Notes: generated by a model not told the origin, from the sequence alone. A DNA stretch of 10,903 nt from Lactobacillaceae bacterium (GCA_031261865.1 JAISIV010000086.1:1-10903); one strand, 5' to 3'; counted from the stretch's first letter, positions 1 through 6,790 are shown. Translations and numbers: made by a program.

Positions 1-1
1 T

Positions 2-763
2 GCACAACACAACGTCCGTAACATTGAAGGTTGGAATCAAAAGGTTGTTGAATACAATCAAACCAAAGGCCAAGCAATGCATAAGATGCCTTACATGATT
101 GTTATCGTCGACGAGTTGGCCGATTTGATGATGACGGCTAAATCTGATGTCGAAACTGCTATCGTCCGAATTGCTCAAATGGGACGAGCGGCAGGTATTC
201 ATTTGATTCTAGCTACCCAACGTCCATCGGTTGATGTTATTACTGGTTTGATCAAAGCAAACGTTCCATCTCGTATGGCATTTGCTGTTAGTTCCGGAAT
301 TGATTCAAGAACAATCCTTGACCAAAATGGAGCAGAGAAGTTACTTGGTCGAGGGGACATGCTTTTTGCCCCAATTGGAAAAGAGCCCACTCGTATTCAA
401 GGAGCCTTTATTCCTGATAACGATGTTATTGCAGTCACTGATTTCATCAAAGCTCAGGCTCCAGCTGAATATGATTCTAAAATGGATGTTGAAAATGAAC
501 CGGATGGTGATTTTGAAAACGGGGAAGATACTTCTGAAATGATGGAAGTTGATGCACTGTTCGATGAAGCTAAAACGTTTGTTATTCAACAAAAAAAGGC
601 TTCTTCAAGCCTTTTGCAACGTCGTTTTAGAATTGGATACGGTCGAGCTGCCAGAATCATTGATGAATTAGAAGCAGCTGGTATCGTCGGTCCTCAAGAT
701 GGATCTAGACCTCGTGAAATTTTAGTTGGGTTAGATGCTAGTCCAACAGATGGAGAGATCTAA
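2..763 (+). CDS. ftsK: DNA translocase FtsK/SpoIIIE, C-terminal part (5' end outside window)
   Basis: Septum-associated hexameric ATPase that pumps chromosomal DNA through the closing septum and directs terminus resolution. Only the last 253 codons are present; the reading frame is open to the left edge, so the ATG at 77 is internal. Before it the frame reads AQHNVRNIEGWNQKV, typical of the FtsK motor. Visible motifs are a Walker B strand with acidic residues IVIVDELADL (Asp-Glu codons at 110-115), then the conserved motor segment with GRAAGIHLILATQRPSVDVI and RTILDQNGAEKLLGRGDMLF. A linker rich in Asp and Glu (about 460-545) follows. The C-terminal winged-helix gamma domain (about 545-745, with LLQRRFRIGYGRAARIIDEL) reads DNA polarity sequences (KOPS/SRS) in characterised homologues. 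The N-terminal membrane segments, Walker A and most of the motor lie outside the window. The 3' end overlaps a convergent gene by 26 bases. The family call is secure; FtsK versus SpoIIIE paralogue cannot be decided here. Confidence 0.96.
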   Translation, partial: AQHNVRNIEGWNQKVVEYNQTKGQAMHKMPYMIVIVDELADLMMTAKSDVETAIVRIAQMGRAAGIHLILATQRPSVDVITGLIKANVPSRMAFAVSSGIDSRTILDQNGAEKLLGRGDMLFAPIGKEPTRIQGAFIPDNDVIAVTDFIKAQAPAEYDSKMDVENEPDGDFENGEDTSEMMEVDALFDEAKTFVIQQKKASSSLLQRRFRIGYGRAARIIDELEAAGIVGPQDGSRPREILVGLDASPTDGEI

Positions 764-995
764 GCGTCTGCAACACTAAAGTAAATATCATAATAAACCC
801 AAGAACGAAACTGACGATGATTTTTGCATAGTCACTTCCGTTCTTTTTTGGTTCTGGGGTTAGGCGATGACGTTGTTCTTGAAGACGTTCTTCAATATTG
901 TCTTCGATCTTCTTATTTGGATCATCCGCTGCAATTTGGATTACCGGGATTTCTTCTTTTGAATTTCCATATTCGCGTTTGTTAGTATCTGCCAT
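738..995 (-). CDS. Small single-pass membrane protein, unknown function
   Basis: Predicted 85-residue protein that I do not recognise as a named family. The first about 55 residues are hydrophilic and highly charged (for example KKIEDNIEERLQEQRHRL) and include a PEPKK turn. A single hydrophobic helix follows at about residues 57-78 (AKIIVSFVLGFIMIFTLVLQ), then a short tail. This layout suggests a tail-anchored or C-terminally anchored protein with a cytoplasmic N-terminal part, though topology is inferred. I chose the ATG at 995-993; a TTG two codons upstream (1001) would give 87 residues. No Shine-Dalgarno sequence precedes either start. A TAAAAT hexamer (1008-1003 on the minus strand) ends seven bases before the ATG, so a leaderless mRNA is likely. 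The gene is divergent from the one at 1025 and its 3' end overlaps ftsK by 26 bases. The frame's protein-like composition and clean TM segment argue it is real. Confidence 0.7.
   Translation of the reverse strand: MADTNKREYGNSKEEIPVIQIAADDPNKKIEDNIEERLQEQRHRLTPEPKKNGSDYAKIIVSFVLGFIMIFTLVLQTLRSLHLLD
801..849 (+). terminator. Possible ftsK terminator embedded in the opposite-strand gene
   Basis: The arm AAGAACG (801-807) pairs perfectly with CGTTCTT (839-845), and the hairpin runs into a T run (844-849). Partial pairing continues inside (GAA with TTC, TGAC with GTCA). It lies 38 bases after the ftsK stop and would terminate rightward transcription, but it sits entirely inside the coding sequence of the convergent minus-strand gene. 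The stem is interrupted and the loop long, so this is moderate evidence only. Confidence 0.45.
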
Positions 996-1017
996 AAACA
1001 AAATTTTAACGTATTCT
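989..1017 (+). promoter_or_regulatory. Putative leaderless promoter for the 1025 gene
   Basis: CTGCCA (989-994, four of six matches to TTGACA), a 17-base spacer and TATTCT (1012-1017, four of six matches to TATAAT) end seven bases before the ATG at 1025. The predicted transcription start falls on the start codon, and no Shine-Dalgarno sequence is present. It overlaps the oppositely oriented promoter proposed for the 995 gene. Confidence 0.35.
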
Positions 1018-1031
1018 TATATAGATGTTGT
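1003..1031 (-). promoter_or_regulatory. Putative leaderless promoter for the 995 minus-strand gene
   Basis: Reading the minus strand, ACAACA (1031-1026; the last three bases match the -35 consensus) is followed after 17 bases by TAAAAT (1008-1003), then seven bases to the ATG at 995. Transcription would start at or next to the start codon. The -35 match is weak. Confidence 0.35.
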
Positions 1032-1378
1032 TTTTGATTTTATACATTCTAATTTTGTTCACGATTGTCTTGGCATATTTTCGGTTTCGGGCCACAAAAA
1101 AAATCAGCAATTCGAATCGATTGTTTGCTTTTTCATTGATGACAAATCTCCCATTTCTGTTAATTGTCTGGCAACTGCAAAATATTCTTCTGTCTTTCAA
1201 CTACACTCTGATTGGTTTGTTGTTATGGCTAGTAGTCGTGACAATTTTCTTCTTTGTGGCCGCATTATTTGGCACTGATAAAAAGGATTTTATCAATTCT
1301 TGGAAGTTCGTAACTTACTCGACATCGCTGGTTTTAATCGGTAGTACGGTAGCGATAATCCTAGTCAAATTTATATAG
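1025..1378 (+). CDS. Four-helix integral membrane protein (possibly DUF3397-like)
   Basis: A 117-residue, very hydrophobic protein. Four membrane segments can be drawn at about residues 2-18, 34-57, 59-82 and 95-116. Short basic loops (FRFRATKK at about 20-26; GTDKKDF at about 83-89) separate helices 1/2 and 3/4, placing those loops and both termini by the positive-inside rule. Length and helix layout resemble the small DUF3397-type membrane proteins of lactobacilli, but this is recollection of a pattern, not a firm match, and those usually lie next to mraZ. The ATG at 1025 is the first codon of the frame that fits; no Shine-Dalgarno sequence precedes it, and a -10-like TATTCT ends seven bases upstream, suggesting a leaderless transcript. 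It is monocistronic: a strong terminator begins four bases after the stop. Function unknown. Confidence 0.72.
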   Translation: MLFLILYILILFTIVLAYFRFRATKKISNSNRLFAFSLMTNLPFLLIVWQLQNILLSFNYTLIGLLLWLVVVTIFFFVAALFGTDKKDFINSWKFVTYSTSLVLIGSTVAIILVKFI

Positions 1379-1381
1379 TCG

Positions 1382-1406
1382 ACGCTTACTTAATGTAAGC
1401 GTTTTT
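1382..1406 (+). terminator. Rho-independent terminator after the 1025 gene
   Basis: A perfect 8-bp stem, ACGCTTAC (1382-1389) with GTAAGCGT (1395-1402), closes a five-base loop (TTAAT) and is followed by a T run (1402-1406). It begins four bases after the stop codon and insulates the ABC transporter operon downstream. Confidence 0.88.
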
Positions 1407-1408
1407 AG

Positions 1409-1437
1409 TTACGAAAATAAATTTTTAAGCGTATAAT
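1409..1437 (+). promoter_or_regulatory. Promoter of the ABC exporter operon
   Basis: A perfect TATAAT (1432-1437) lies 17 bases after a partial -35, TTACGA (1409-1414, three of six matches). The expected start near 1444 gives a leader of about 29 bases containing the ribosome binding site AAGGAG (1461-1466), six bases before the ATG. Confidence 0.6.
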
Positions 1438-1457
1438 TTTTCTCAGTCTTAAAAATT
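1420..1457. promoter_or_regulatory. 10-bp inverted repeat around the ABC operon -10 box, candidate operator
   Basis: AATTTTTAAG (1420-1429) and CTTAAAAATT (1448-1457) are perfect inverted copies separated by 18 bases. They flank the TATAAT and the predicted transcription start. The placement suits a repressor site, and PadR-type LmrR repressors act on homologous exporter operons, but no regulator gene is adjacent here and the arms are AT-rich, so chance is possible. Confidence 0.35.
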
Positions 1458-1472
1458 AAAAAGGAGAAAAAT

Positions 1473-3194
1473 ATGTCTATTTTAAAGCCATATATTAAAA
1501 AATATTGGTATTTAGTTGTTGTTGCAGTCATTGCTGTTTCGTTTTCAGCACTTGCAGCTTTATGGCAACCACAACTTTTATCAAAGGTCATCACCGCTAT
1601 TAATGACAAAAATATGGACAAAGTAACCGAGTACGGTTGGCAACTTGTTGCTATTGCCATCGGAGGACTTGTCCTAGGTGTTGTAAACGCATTTTTCGCC
1701 GCTCGCTTTTCTCAAAACGTAGCCGCTGATGTTCGTGAAAATACTTATAAAAAAATTCAGGGATTTTCGTTTGCAAATATCGAAAAGTTCTCAGCCGGTA
1801 ATCTAGTTGTTCGCATGACCAACGATGTCCAACAGGTACAGAACCTTTCAATGTTGATCTTGCAAAATATTTTCCGTATTCCAGTTCTTTTAATTGGTGG
1901 AATTATTTTGTCAGTTCAAGCCATTCACCAACTTTGGTGGGTGATTGTGGTTATGTTTGTTTTGATTTTGATTATTCTTGGCGCAATCTTCCCTCAAATG
2001 GGTAAGCGTTTTGGAATGATGCAACGTTTTATCGATGCCATCAACACCAAAGCCAAGGAAAACCTTCAGGGTGTCCGCGTAGTTAAGTCATTTAACCAAC
2101 AGGAAAATCAAGAAAAATCGTTCAATGAAACTTCCGATGATATGACTAAGCTCAATATTGGTATCGGATATCTTTTTGCGATTGTTATGCCAGCGTTCAT
2201 GTTTATTGGTCAAGGATTAGTTTCTTTGTCCATTTATTTGGTGGCTAAAATCACTGAAACTGATCCTGATATGAAAATGGTTGCAAACATCACTTCATTC
2301 ACTCAATACCTCATGCAAATCATGTTTGCTTTGATTATTGGTGGAGTTTCTATTACCTTCGCTTCTCGTGGAATGGTATCTCTCGGGCGTATTAAAGAAG
2401 TCTTGGACACCGAAAATGATCTTGTATTTAAAGATGTACCCGAAGAGAATTTAGATGGTTCCGTTGAATTCAACGATGTCACTTTTGAATACCCAACAGA
2501 TGAAGAACCAACACTAAGAAACGTCACTTTCTCAATTAAGTCTGGAGAAACGATTGGAATTGTTGGCGCGACTGGAGCAGGTAAGTCTTCTTTGTCTCAA
2601 CTTATCCCTCGTTTATTTGACCCTCAAAGTGGTTCTATTAAGGTTGGAGGTGTTGATTTGCGCGACGTTAACGAAAGCTCATTGCGAAAAGCCGTTAAGT
2701 TAGTTTCTCAAAAAGCAACTTTGTTCTCAGGTACGATTGCTGAAAACTTACGTCAAGGTAAGCCAGATGCAACTCTTGAAGATTTGAAATGGGCAGCTGA
2801 TATTGCTCAAGCCTCTGAATTTATCGAAAAGTACCCTGATACATATGATCACGAAGTTGAAGAACGTTCTGCTAATTTCTCTGGTGGACAAAAACAACGT
2901 ATCTCAATTGCTCGTGGCTTAATCGGGCGCCCAAGTATCCTTATTTTGGATGATTCTACTTCGGCTCTTGATGCTCGTTCTGAAAAGTTAGTTCAAGAAG
3001 GATTGGCTACTCAATTAAAGGGAACTACTGTCATCACAATTGCTGAAAAAATCAGTTCTGTTATTAATGCCAACCGCATAATTGTTATGGAAAACGGAAC
3101 TATTGAGAGCATCGGAACCCATAAACAACTTCTTAAAAAGTCAAAGACTTATAAAGAAATTTACGAAACACAAAAAGCACAGGAGGATAAGTAA
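1473..3194 (+). CDS. ABC exporter half-transporter, degenerate-site subunit (LmrC/BmrC-type)
   Basis: A 573-residue type IV (B-family) ABC exporter with one transmembrane domain of six helices (about residues 10-310) fused to a nucleotide-binding domain (about 330-570). It works in the membrane as a heterodimer with the next gene product. Visible motifs are Walker A GATGAGKS (365-372), Q-loop Gln413, an intact signature FSGGQ (469-473) and Walker B ILILDD. The catalytic Glu position is Asp (494) and the switch His is Glu (525, in IAEKISS). These substitutions mean its own ATP site should be catalytically weak, as in BmrC, LmrC and TM287. A good AAGGAG lies six bases before the ATG. The stop overlaps the next start by one base (TAATG), giving tight translational coupling. 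Drug or lipid-like amphiphile export is the usual role of the family; the true substrate is not readable from sequence. Confidence 0.93.
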   Translation: MSILKPYIKKYWYLVVVAVIAVSFSALAALWQPQLLSKVITAINDKNMDKVTEYGWQLVAIAIGGLVLGVVNAFFAARFSQNVAADVRENTYKKIQGFSFANIEKFSAGNLVVRMTNDVQQVQNLSMLILQNIFRIPVLLIGGIILSVQAIHQLWWVIVVMFVLILIILGAIFPQMGKRFGMMQRFIDAINTKAKENLQGVRVVKSFNQQENQEKSFNETSDDMTKLNIGIGYLFAIVMPAFMFIGQGLVSLSIYLVAKITETDPDMKMVANITSFTQYLMQIMFALIIGGVSITFASRGMVSLGRIKEVLDTENDLVFKDVPEENLDGSVEFNDVTFEYPTDEEPTLRNVTFSIKSGETIGIVGATGAGKSSLSQLIPRLFDPQSGSIKVGGVDLRDVNESSLRKAVKLVSQKATLFSGTIAENLRQGKPDATLEDLKWAADIAQASEFIEKYPDTYDHEVEERSANFSGGQKQRISIARGLIGRPSILILDDSTSALDARSEKLVQEGLATQLKGTTVITIAEKISSVINANRIIVMENGTIESIGTHKQLLKKSKTYKEIYETQKAQEDK

Positions 3195-5083
3195 TGAAAT
3201 CATTTAATAAATCAGTTAAATTTTTCGCACATTATCTTGGCCGTTATTGGTTCGCTTTAATTGTCATCCTAGTGCTCACAATCGCACAAACCTACATGCA
3301 GGTTCATGCTCCTGTTTACATGGGTAATGCAATTAATGATTTGATTTACCACAATACTGCCGGTGAAATTACAAAGCATCTAACTGTCACTCTCCCAACT
3401 GGTGGGACTATGAAGTTGACTTTTGCTCAAGCCGTAGAAGCTGCCGTGCAAAACAATACCTTAACTAAATCAATTGCAAAAGTTGTTCTAGATAATCAAA
3501 CGTTAAGCACCTTCTACAAAGATATTCTTGCCTTTGTCGGTTTCTTAGGTGCAATGATGGTAATTCAGTTTATCAATGCGATTATTCAAGCTATCGTTGC
3601 CCCAAAATCTGTCAACAACATGCGTAAAGGTTTGTTTGCTAAGATGCAACGTATGACAGTCAAATATTTTGATAGTCATCAAGATGGAGACATCTTGGCT
3701 CGCTTTACTTCTGATTTGGATAACATTTTCAATGCCATGAACCAAGCGATTTTCCAAGCCTTCGCACAAGTTGTCCTAATTATTGGAATTATCTGGCAAA
3801 TGTTCAATGAATCTTCTAAGATGGCATGGGTAACAATTGCTTCAACACCTGTTGCAATTGTGATTGCTGTTCTCATCATGCGTTTGTCTTCTAAATACAT
3901 CAACGCTCAACAATCTGAAGTTGGTGAATTAAACGGATATATTAATGAACAGATTAATGGTGAAAAGATTCTTATCACTTATGGTCAACAGGCAAAATCA
4001 GTTGATGGATTTGAACCTTTAAACAAAAAAGTTCGTCAATCAACTTTTAAGGGTCAGTTCTGGTCATCTGTTTTGTTCCCAATTATGCAAGGTATGTCTC
4101 TTGTTAATACTGCCATTGTTATCTTCTATGGTGCATGGGCCGTTTTGAACAATTCTGTTGATGGAATTACAATCGGTTTGATTGTGACATTTATGAGTTT
4201 CTCAATTCAGTACTATCAACCAATTACCCAAATTACTTCCACTTATAACCAAATGCAATTGGCTTTCACTGGGGCTGCTCGTATCAATGAAATTCACGAC
4301 CAAGCTGATGAAGTTTCTCCAAAAGACGGGAAAATCATCAATGGTGTTGAAGCTTCAGTTGAACTAAAAGATGTTCATTTTGGTTATAATGAAGATAAGG
4401 AAATTCTTCACGGCATCAATGCGACTGTTGAAAAAGGACACATGGTGGCCCTTGTTGGACCAACTGGTTCTGGTAAAACTACTGTTATGAATCTTTTGAA
4501 TCGATTCTACGACGTTAACTCTGGTTCAGTTGAATTTGACGGCGTTGACGTTCGTGATATTGATTTGGTAAATCTTCGAAACAATGTGGGAATTGTCCTT
4601 CAAGACTCAGTGCTTTTCTCCGGTACAGTTCGCGACAATATCGCCTTCGGTAAGCCAGATGCAACCGATGAAGAAGTTATCGCTGCTGCAAAACAAGCAA
4701 ATATTCATGAAGTCATTGAAAATTTGCCTGACCGTTATGACACTAAAGTTAGCGATGAAAATTCTGTCTTTTCTACGGGACAAAAACAATTGCTTTCGAT
4801 TGCTAGAACGATTTTGACCGATCCACAACTTTTGATTTTAGACGAGGCTACAAGTAACGTTGATACCGTTACCGAAGCACGTATTCAAAAAGCTATGGAT
4901 AATGTTTTGCACGGGCGCACTAGTTTCGTTATCGCGCACCGTTTGAAAACAATTCTTGGTGCTGATAAGATTATCGTTCTAAAAGATGGTGAAATTATCG
5001 AACAGGGAACACACGCTCAATTGATGAAAAAGAAGAACGGTTTCTACCGAGAACTTTACACCAATCAAACTGTGTTTGAATAA
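3194..5083 (+). CDS. ABC exporter half-transporter, catalytic-site subunit (LmrD/BmrD-type)
   Basis: A 629-residue partner of the preceding half-transporter. The transmembrane domain carries about 50 extra residues between helices 1 and 2 (about 53-105, polar with LTVTLPTGGTMKLTF). This matches the position of the extracellular domain known in BmrD-type subunits. The nucleotide-binding domain spans about 385-629, with Walker A GPTGSGKT (422-429), Q-loop Gln470, Walker B LLILDE with catalytic Glu551, D-loop SNVD and switch His582 (IAHRL). Its signature is FSTGQ (Ser527-Thr528-Gly529-Gln530) instead of SGGQ. So the site made by this Walker A/B plus the partner's SGGQ is canonical, and the other site is doubly degenerate. 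AGGAGG (3181-3186) precedes the ATG by seven bases inside the upstream gene. A strong terminator follows. Multidrug-type export is a family inference. Confidence 0.93.
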   Translation: MKSFNKSVKFFAHYLGRYWFALIVILVLTIAQTYMQVHAPVYMGNAINDLIYHNTAGEITKHLTVTLPTGGTMKLTFAQAVEAAVQNNTLTKSIAKVVLDNQTLSTFYKDILAFVGFLGAMMVIQFINAIIQAIVAPKSVNNMRKGLFAKMQRMTVKYFDSHQDGDILARFTSDLDNIFNAMNQAIFQAFAQVVLIIGIIWQMFNESSKMAWVTIASTPVAIVIAVLIMRLSSKYINAQQSEVGELNGYINEQINGEKILITYGQQAKSVDGFEPLNKKVRQSTFKGQFWSSVLFPIMQGMSLVNTAIVIFYGAWAVLNNSVDGITIGLIVTFMSFSIQYYQPITQITSTYNQMQLAFTGAARINEIHDQADEVSPKDGKIINGVEASVELKDVHFGYNEDKEILHGINATVEKGHMVALVGPTGSGKTTVMNLLNRFYDVNSGSVEFDGVDVRDIDLVNLRNNVGIVLQDSVLFSGTVRDNIAFGKPDATDEEVIAAAKQANIHEVIENLPDRYDTKVSDENSVFSTGQKQLLSIARTILTDPQLLILDEATSNVDTVTEARIQKAMDNVLHGRTSFVIAHRLKTILGADKIIVLKDGEIIEQGTHAQLMKKKNGFYRELYTNQTVFE

Positions 5084-5088
5084 TTCTG

Positions 5089-5122
5089 AACGAGCTTCTT
5101 AATTAAGAAGCTCGTTTTTTTT
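5089..5122 (+). terminator. Rho-independent terminator of the ABC exporter operon
   Basis: A perfect 12-bp stem (arms 5089-5100 and 5105-5116, beginning AACGAGCTTCTT) closes an AATT loop and is followed by an eight-T run (5115-5122). It starts five bases after the stop codon. Confidence 0.93.
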
Positions 5123-5288
5123 GACAATTTTATGGTGATAAATTTAATTCTCAAATTAGTACCGCCGTGTATTAATTTTAAAATAAAGTTTTTTAGAGTG
5201 CGCCCACGATCTTGGAAATATCTGTCTACTATCTTTAAACCATCATTTTTAAATGCCATACGTACAATTTTTTTTGAAGGGATTTTTA

Positions 5289-5297
5289 TGAGATAAT
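5289..5297 (+). promoter_or_regulatory. Extended -10 promoter for the 5311 gene
   Basis: TGAGATAAT (5289-5297) fits the extended -10 pattern TGnTATAAT with one mismatch. No good -35 is seen at the usual distance; the region upstream is T-rich. The predicted start near 5304 leaves a leader of only about seven bases before the ATG at 5311, too short for a Shine-Dalgarno sequence, and none is present. Confidence 0.45.
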
Positions 5298-5310
5298 TAT
5301 TTTCACACTT

Positions 5311-5838
5311 ATGAGCCCACTGATTTTAATCATCGTAGTTATCTTTCTGTTAAGTATCATAGCCGCGGCTATCGACTCCAACAATAAGAAAAAAGCTATT
5401 TTACTTTCTCAAAAAAACTTTGTTGGTGAAGAAGAACAATTGGCAAAAGATTTTGATAAATCGATTATTGAAACTCCGAAGAGTAGGGATTTAATAACGA
5501 CTGTCAAGATCCTTGTTAATGTCGGATTGTTTGTATGGGGTGCTGCAATTGTCATTTCCGCTCTTTCTATGCTTCGAAAAAACGGTTGGTTTTCTTTGTA
5601 TATTTTTATTGCAGGAACTTTGATGTTGATTATTGCAGCAGTTTTTTCGTATCTCTGGATTGCTCTGAATGAGAATCTTATGATTTTGGTTCAAAATCAG
5701 GTTTCAGTAGCCACTGAACAAGCAAAACAGTATGATCTTCTGAATGATAAACTGGTCGATCTAATCGAATTGCAAGTAGAAAACAATAAGGATGCCAAAA
5801 GGACAGCGGATTTTTGGCAGAATATAATCAATAAATAG
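5311..5838 (+). CDS. Membrane protein of unknown function, three predicted TM helices
   Basis: A 175-residue protein I do not recognise. It starts with a hydrophobic segment (about residues 2-20, directly at the N terminus, so probably a retained anchor). A charged stretch follows (about 21-60, with KKKAILL and many Glu and Lys). Two adjacent membrane helices come next (about 63-86 and 94-119), then a C-terminal amphipathic region (about 120-170, TEQAKQYDLLNDKLVDLIEL) that looks able to form a coiled coil. No catalytic motif is visible. The ATG at 5311 has no Shine-Dalgarno sequence but follows an extended -10 by 13 bases. The stop TAG directly abuts the ATG of the next gene, which suggests an operon, although the next gene also appears to have its own promoter. 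A partner role with the 5839 product at the membrane is inference from adjacency. Confidence 0.75.
   Translation: MSPLILIIVVIFLLSIIAAAIDSNNKKKAILLSQKNFVGEEEQLAKDFDKSIIETPKSRDLITTVKILVNVGLFVWGAAIVISALSMLRKNGWFSLYIFIAGTLMLIIAAVFSYLWIALNENLMILVQNQVSVATEQAKQYDLLNDKLVDLIELQVENNKDAKRTADFWQNIINK
5800..5828 (+). promoter_or_regulatory. Internal promoter for the 5839 gene, near-leaderless
   Basis: Inside the end of the 5311 gene, AGGACA (5800-5805, four of six -35 matches) is followed after exactly 17 bases by a perfect TATAAT (5823-5828). The start predicted near 5835 leaves about four bases before the ATG at 5839. Because the bases also encode protein, chance cannot be excluded. Confidence 0.45.
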
Positions 5839-6552
5839 ATGTCACTGGAAGTTAAAAATAACTCAAAAAACAATAGGATTACCGAGAATCTTAATACCGC
5901 AATTGTCATTTTAGTCGTTACAACCATTATTGCTGGCATTTTTGTTTCAATCTCTCTCGTCAACCAAGGCAATGAACGTAGCGAACGAATTAAATTACAA
6001 GCCGAAAAGCAATCAATTAGCATTTCTAAAAGTGAAAAAGAAGAAAGTAGTAAGATTGCTTCAAGTGAATCCGCAGCAAGCGTTTCAAGTCAAATAGCTG
6101 AAAATAAGGCGGCCGAACAAAGTTTAGCAATTACCTTACACAGTCAGGCTGAGGCGATAGGTGATGAGACGAATTCATACACTTCCAATGGAACTATGAT
6201 TCCCTCGGAAGTACAAGGGGTTTGGTACTACAAAGTTTGGACCGGCAGGATTCACGACGAAAGCTATCAAAGATTAACCATTACAAATAACACCATCACA
6301 CTCGACGATCTTGATTCAAATTTAAATGTAACATCATACGGAAGCCAAATTTCAATTTCCAAAGGTATTAGTAGAAAAGGAATCTTCCATGATGGCGGAA
6401 CAGTGTGGAATTTGAATGGCGCGGCATACGTTGGTTTGGTTGCCGGATACTCTGGAGAAAAGGAATTAAGATATGCGGCCTCTGCCACGGATAATGATAT
6501 TGCCAACACTTTCACATTAGACAATCCCAGCGATTTCGTTCAATCACCATAG
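5839..6552 (+). CDS. Membrane-anchored extracellular protein of unknown function
   Basis: A 237-residue protein with type II topology: a short polar N terminus, one membrane helix (about residues 20-42) and an extracellular remainder. A Ser/Glu/Lys/Ala-rich stalk (about 43-105, with SEKEESSKIASSESAASVSS) is probably helical or disordered and spans the wall. The globular C-terminal domain (about 120-237) begins IPSEVQGVWYYKVW and is rich in short beta-strand patterns, like the small beta-barrel or lipocalin-like domains that end many lactobacillus surface proteins after a PxxLxGxW motif. That likeness is pattern-level only. No lipobox, LPxTG or catalytic motif is seen. The start is the ATG abutting the previous stop; no other Met occurs until residue 120. 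There is no Shine-Dalgarno sequence, but a TATAAT ends ten bases upstream. Translation may therefore come by re-initiation on the longer transcript or from a near-leaderless one. Function unknown. Confidence 0.77.
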   Translation: MSLEVKNNSKNNRITENLNTAIVILVVTTIIAGIFVSISLVNQGNERSERIKLQAEKQSISISKSEKEESSKIASSESAASVSSQIAENKAAEQSLAITLHSQAEAIGDETNSYTSNGTMIPSEVQGVWYYKVWTGRIHDESYQRLTITNNTITLDDLDSNLNVTSYGSQISISKGISRKGIFHDGGTVWNLNGAAYVGLVAGYSGEKELRYAASATDNDIANTFTLDNPSDFVQSP

Positions 6553-6554
6553 AA

Positions 6555-6583
6555 GACTGAAAAATAGAATAAACAGTCATTTT
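6555..6583 (+). terminator. Weak possible terminator after the 5839 gene
   Basis: GACTG (6555-6559) pairs with CAGTC (6574-6578) across a 14-base A-rich loop and is followed by ATTTT. The stem is only five pairs, so this is marginal. The A11/T7 palindrome shortly after (6603-6620) could assist termination. Confidence 0.25.
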
Positions 6584-6790
6584 GAAGGTTCATCAAAGTT
6601 TTAAAAAAAAAAATTTTTTTCGTTAAAGCGTAAAGAATTTCCACTTCAAAAAAAAAAAAAAAAACGATGTTGATGTCTCAGGTTCTGATTTTTGTGCATT
6701 AACTCTGGAATTAGTTTTCTAGTGAATCCAATAATCATCATAAGTTTACGCACAACTTTAATCGTTGTGGCAATCAACTGTGTTAGCGCC

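Noticed and set aside
725..747. GTTGG/CCAAC hairpin as terminator of the 738-995 minus gene
   Set aside because: The stem has only five pairs with a long loop and no T run on the minus strand.
898..1278. Plus-strand 126-codon frame overlapping the two small membrane genes
   Set aside because: It overlaps the 995 minus gene and the 1025 gene in another frame. The 1025 frame has coherent membrane helices and ends just before a terminator, so this is a shadow.
5065..5259. Minus-strand frame of 64 codons in the gap after the ABC operon
   Set aside because: It reads through the strong terminator into the end of the transporter gene, has no ribosome binding site, and its product is not recognisable. 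The gap (5123-5288) otherwise shows nothing I can identify.
6751..6769. CACAAC/GTTGTG hairpin as a terminator or small RNA
   Set aside because: The 6-bp stem has no T run and no promoter directly upstream; it is probably chance.
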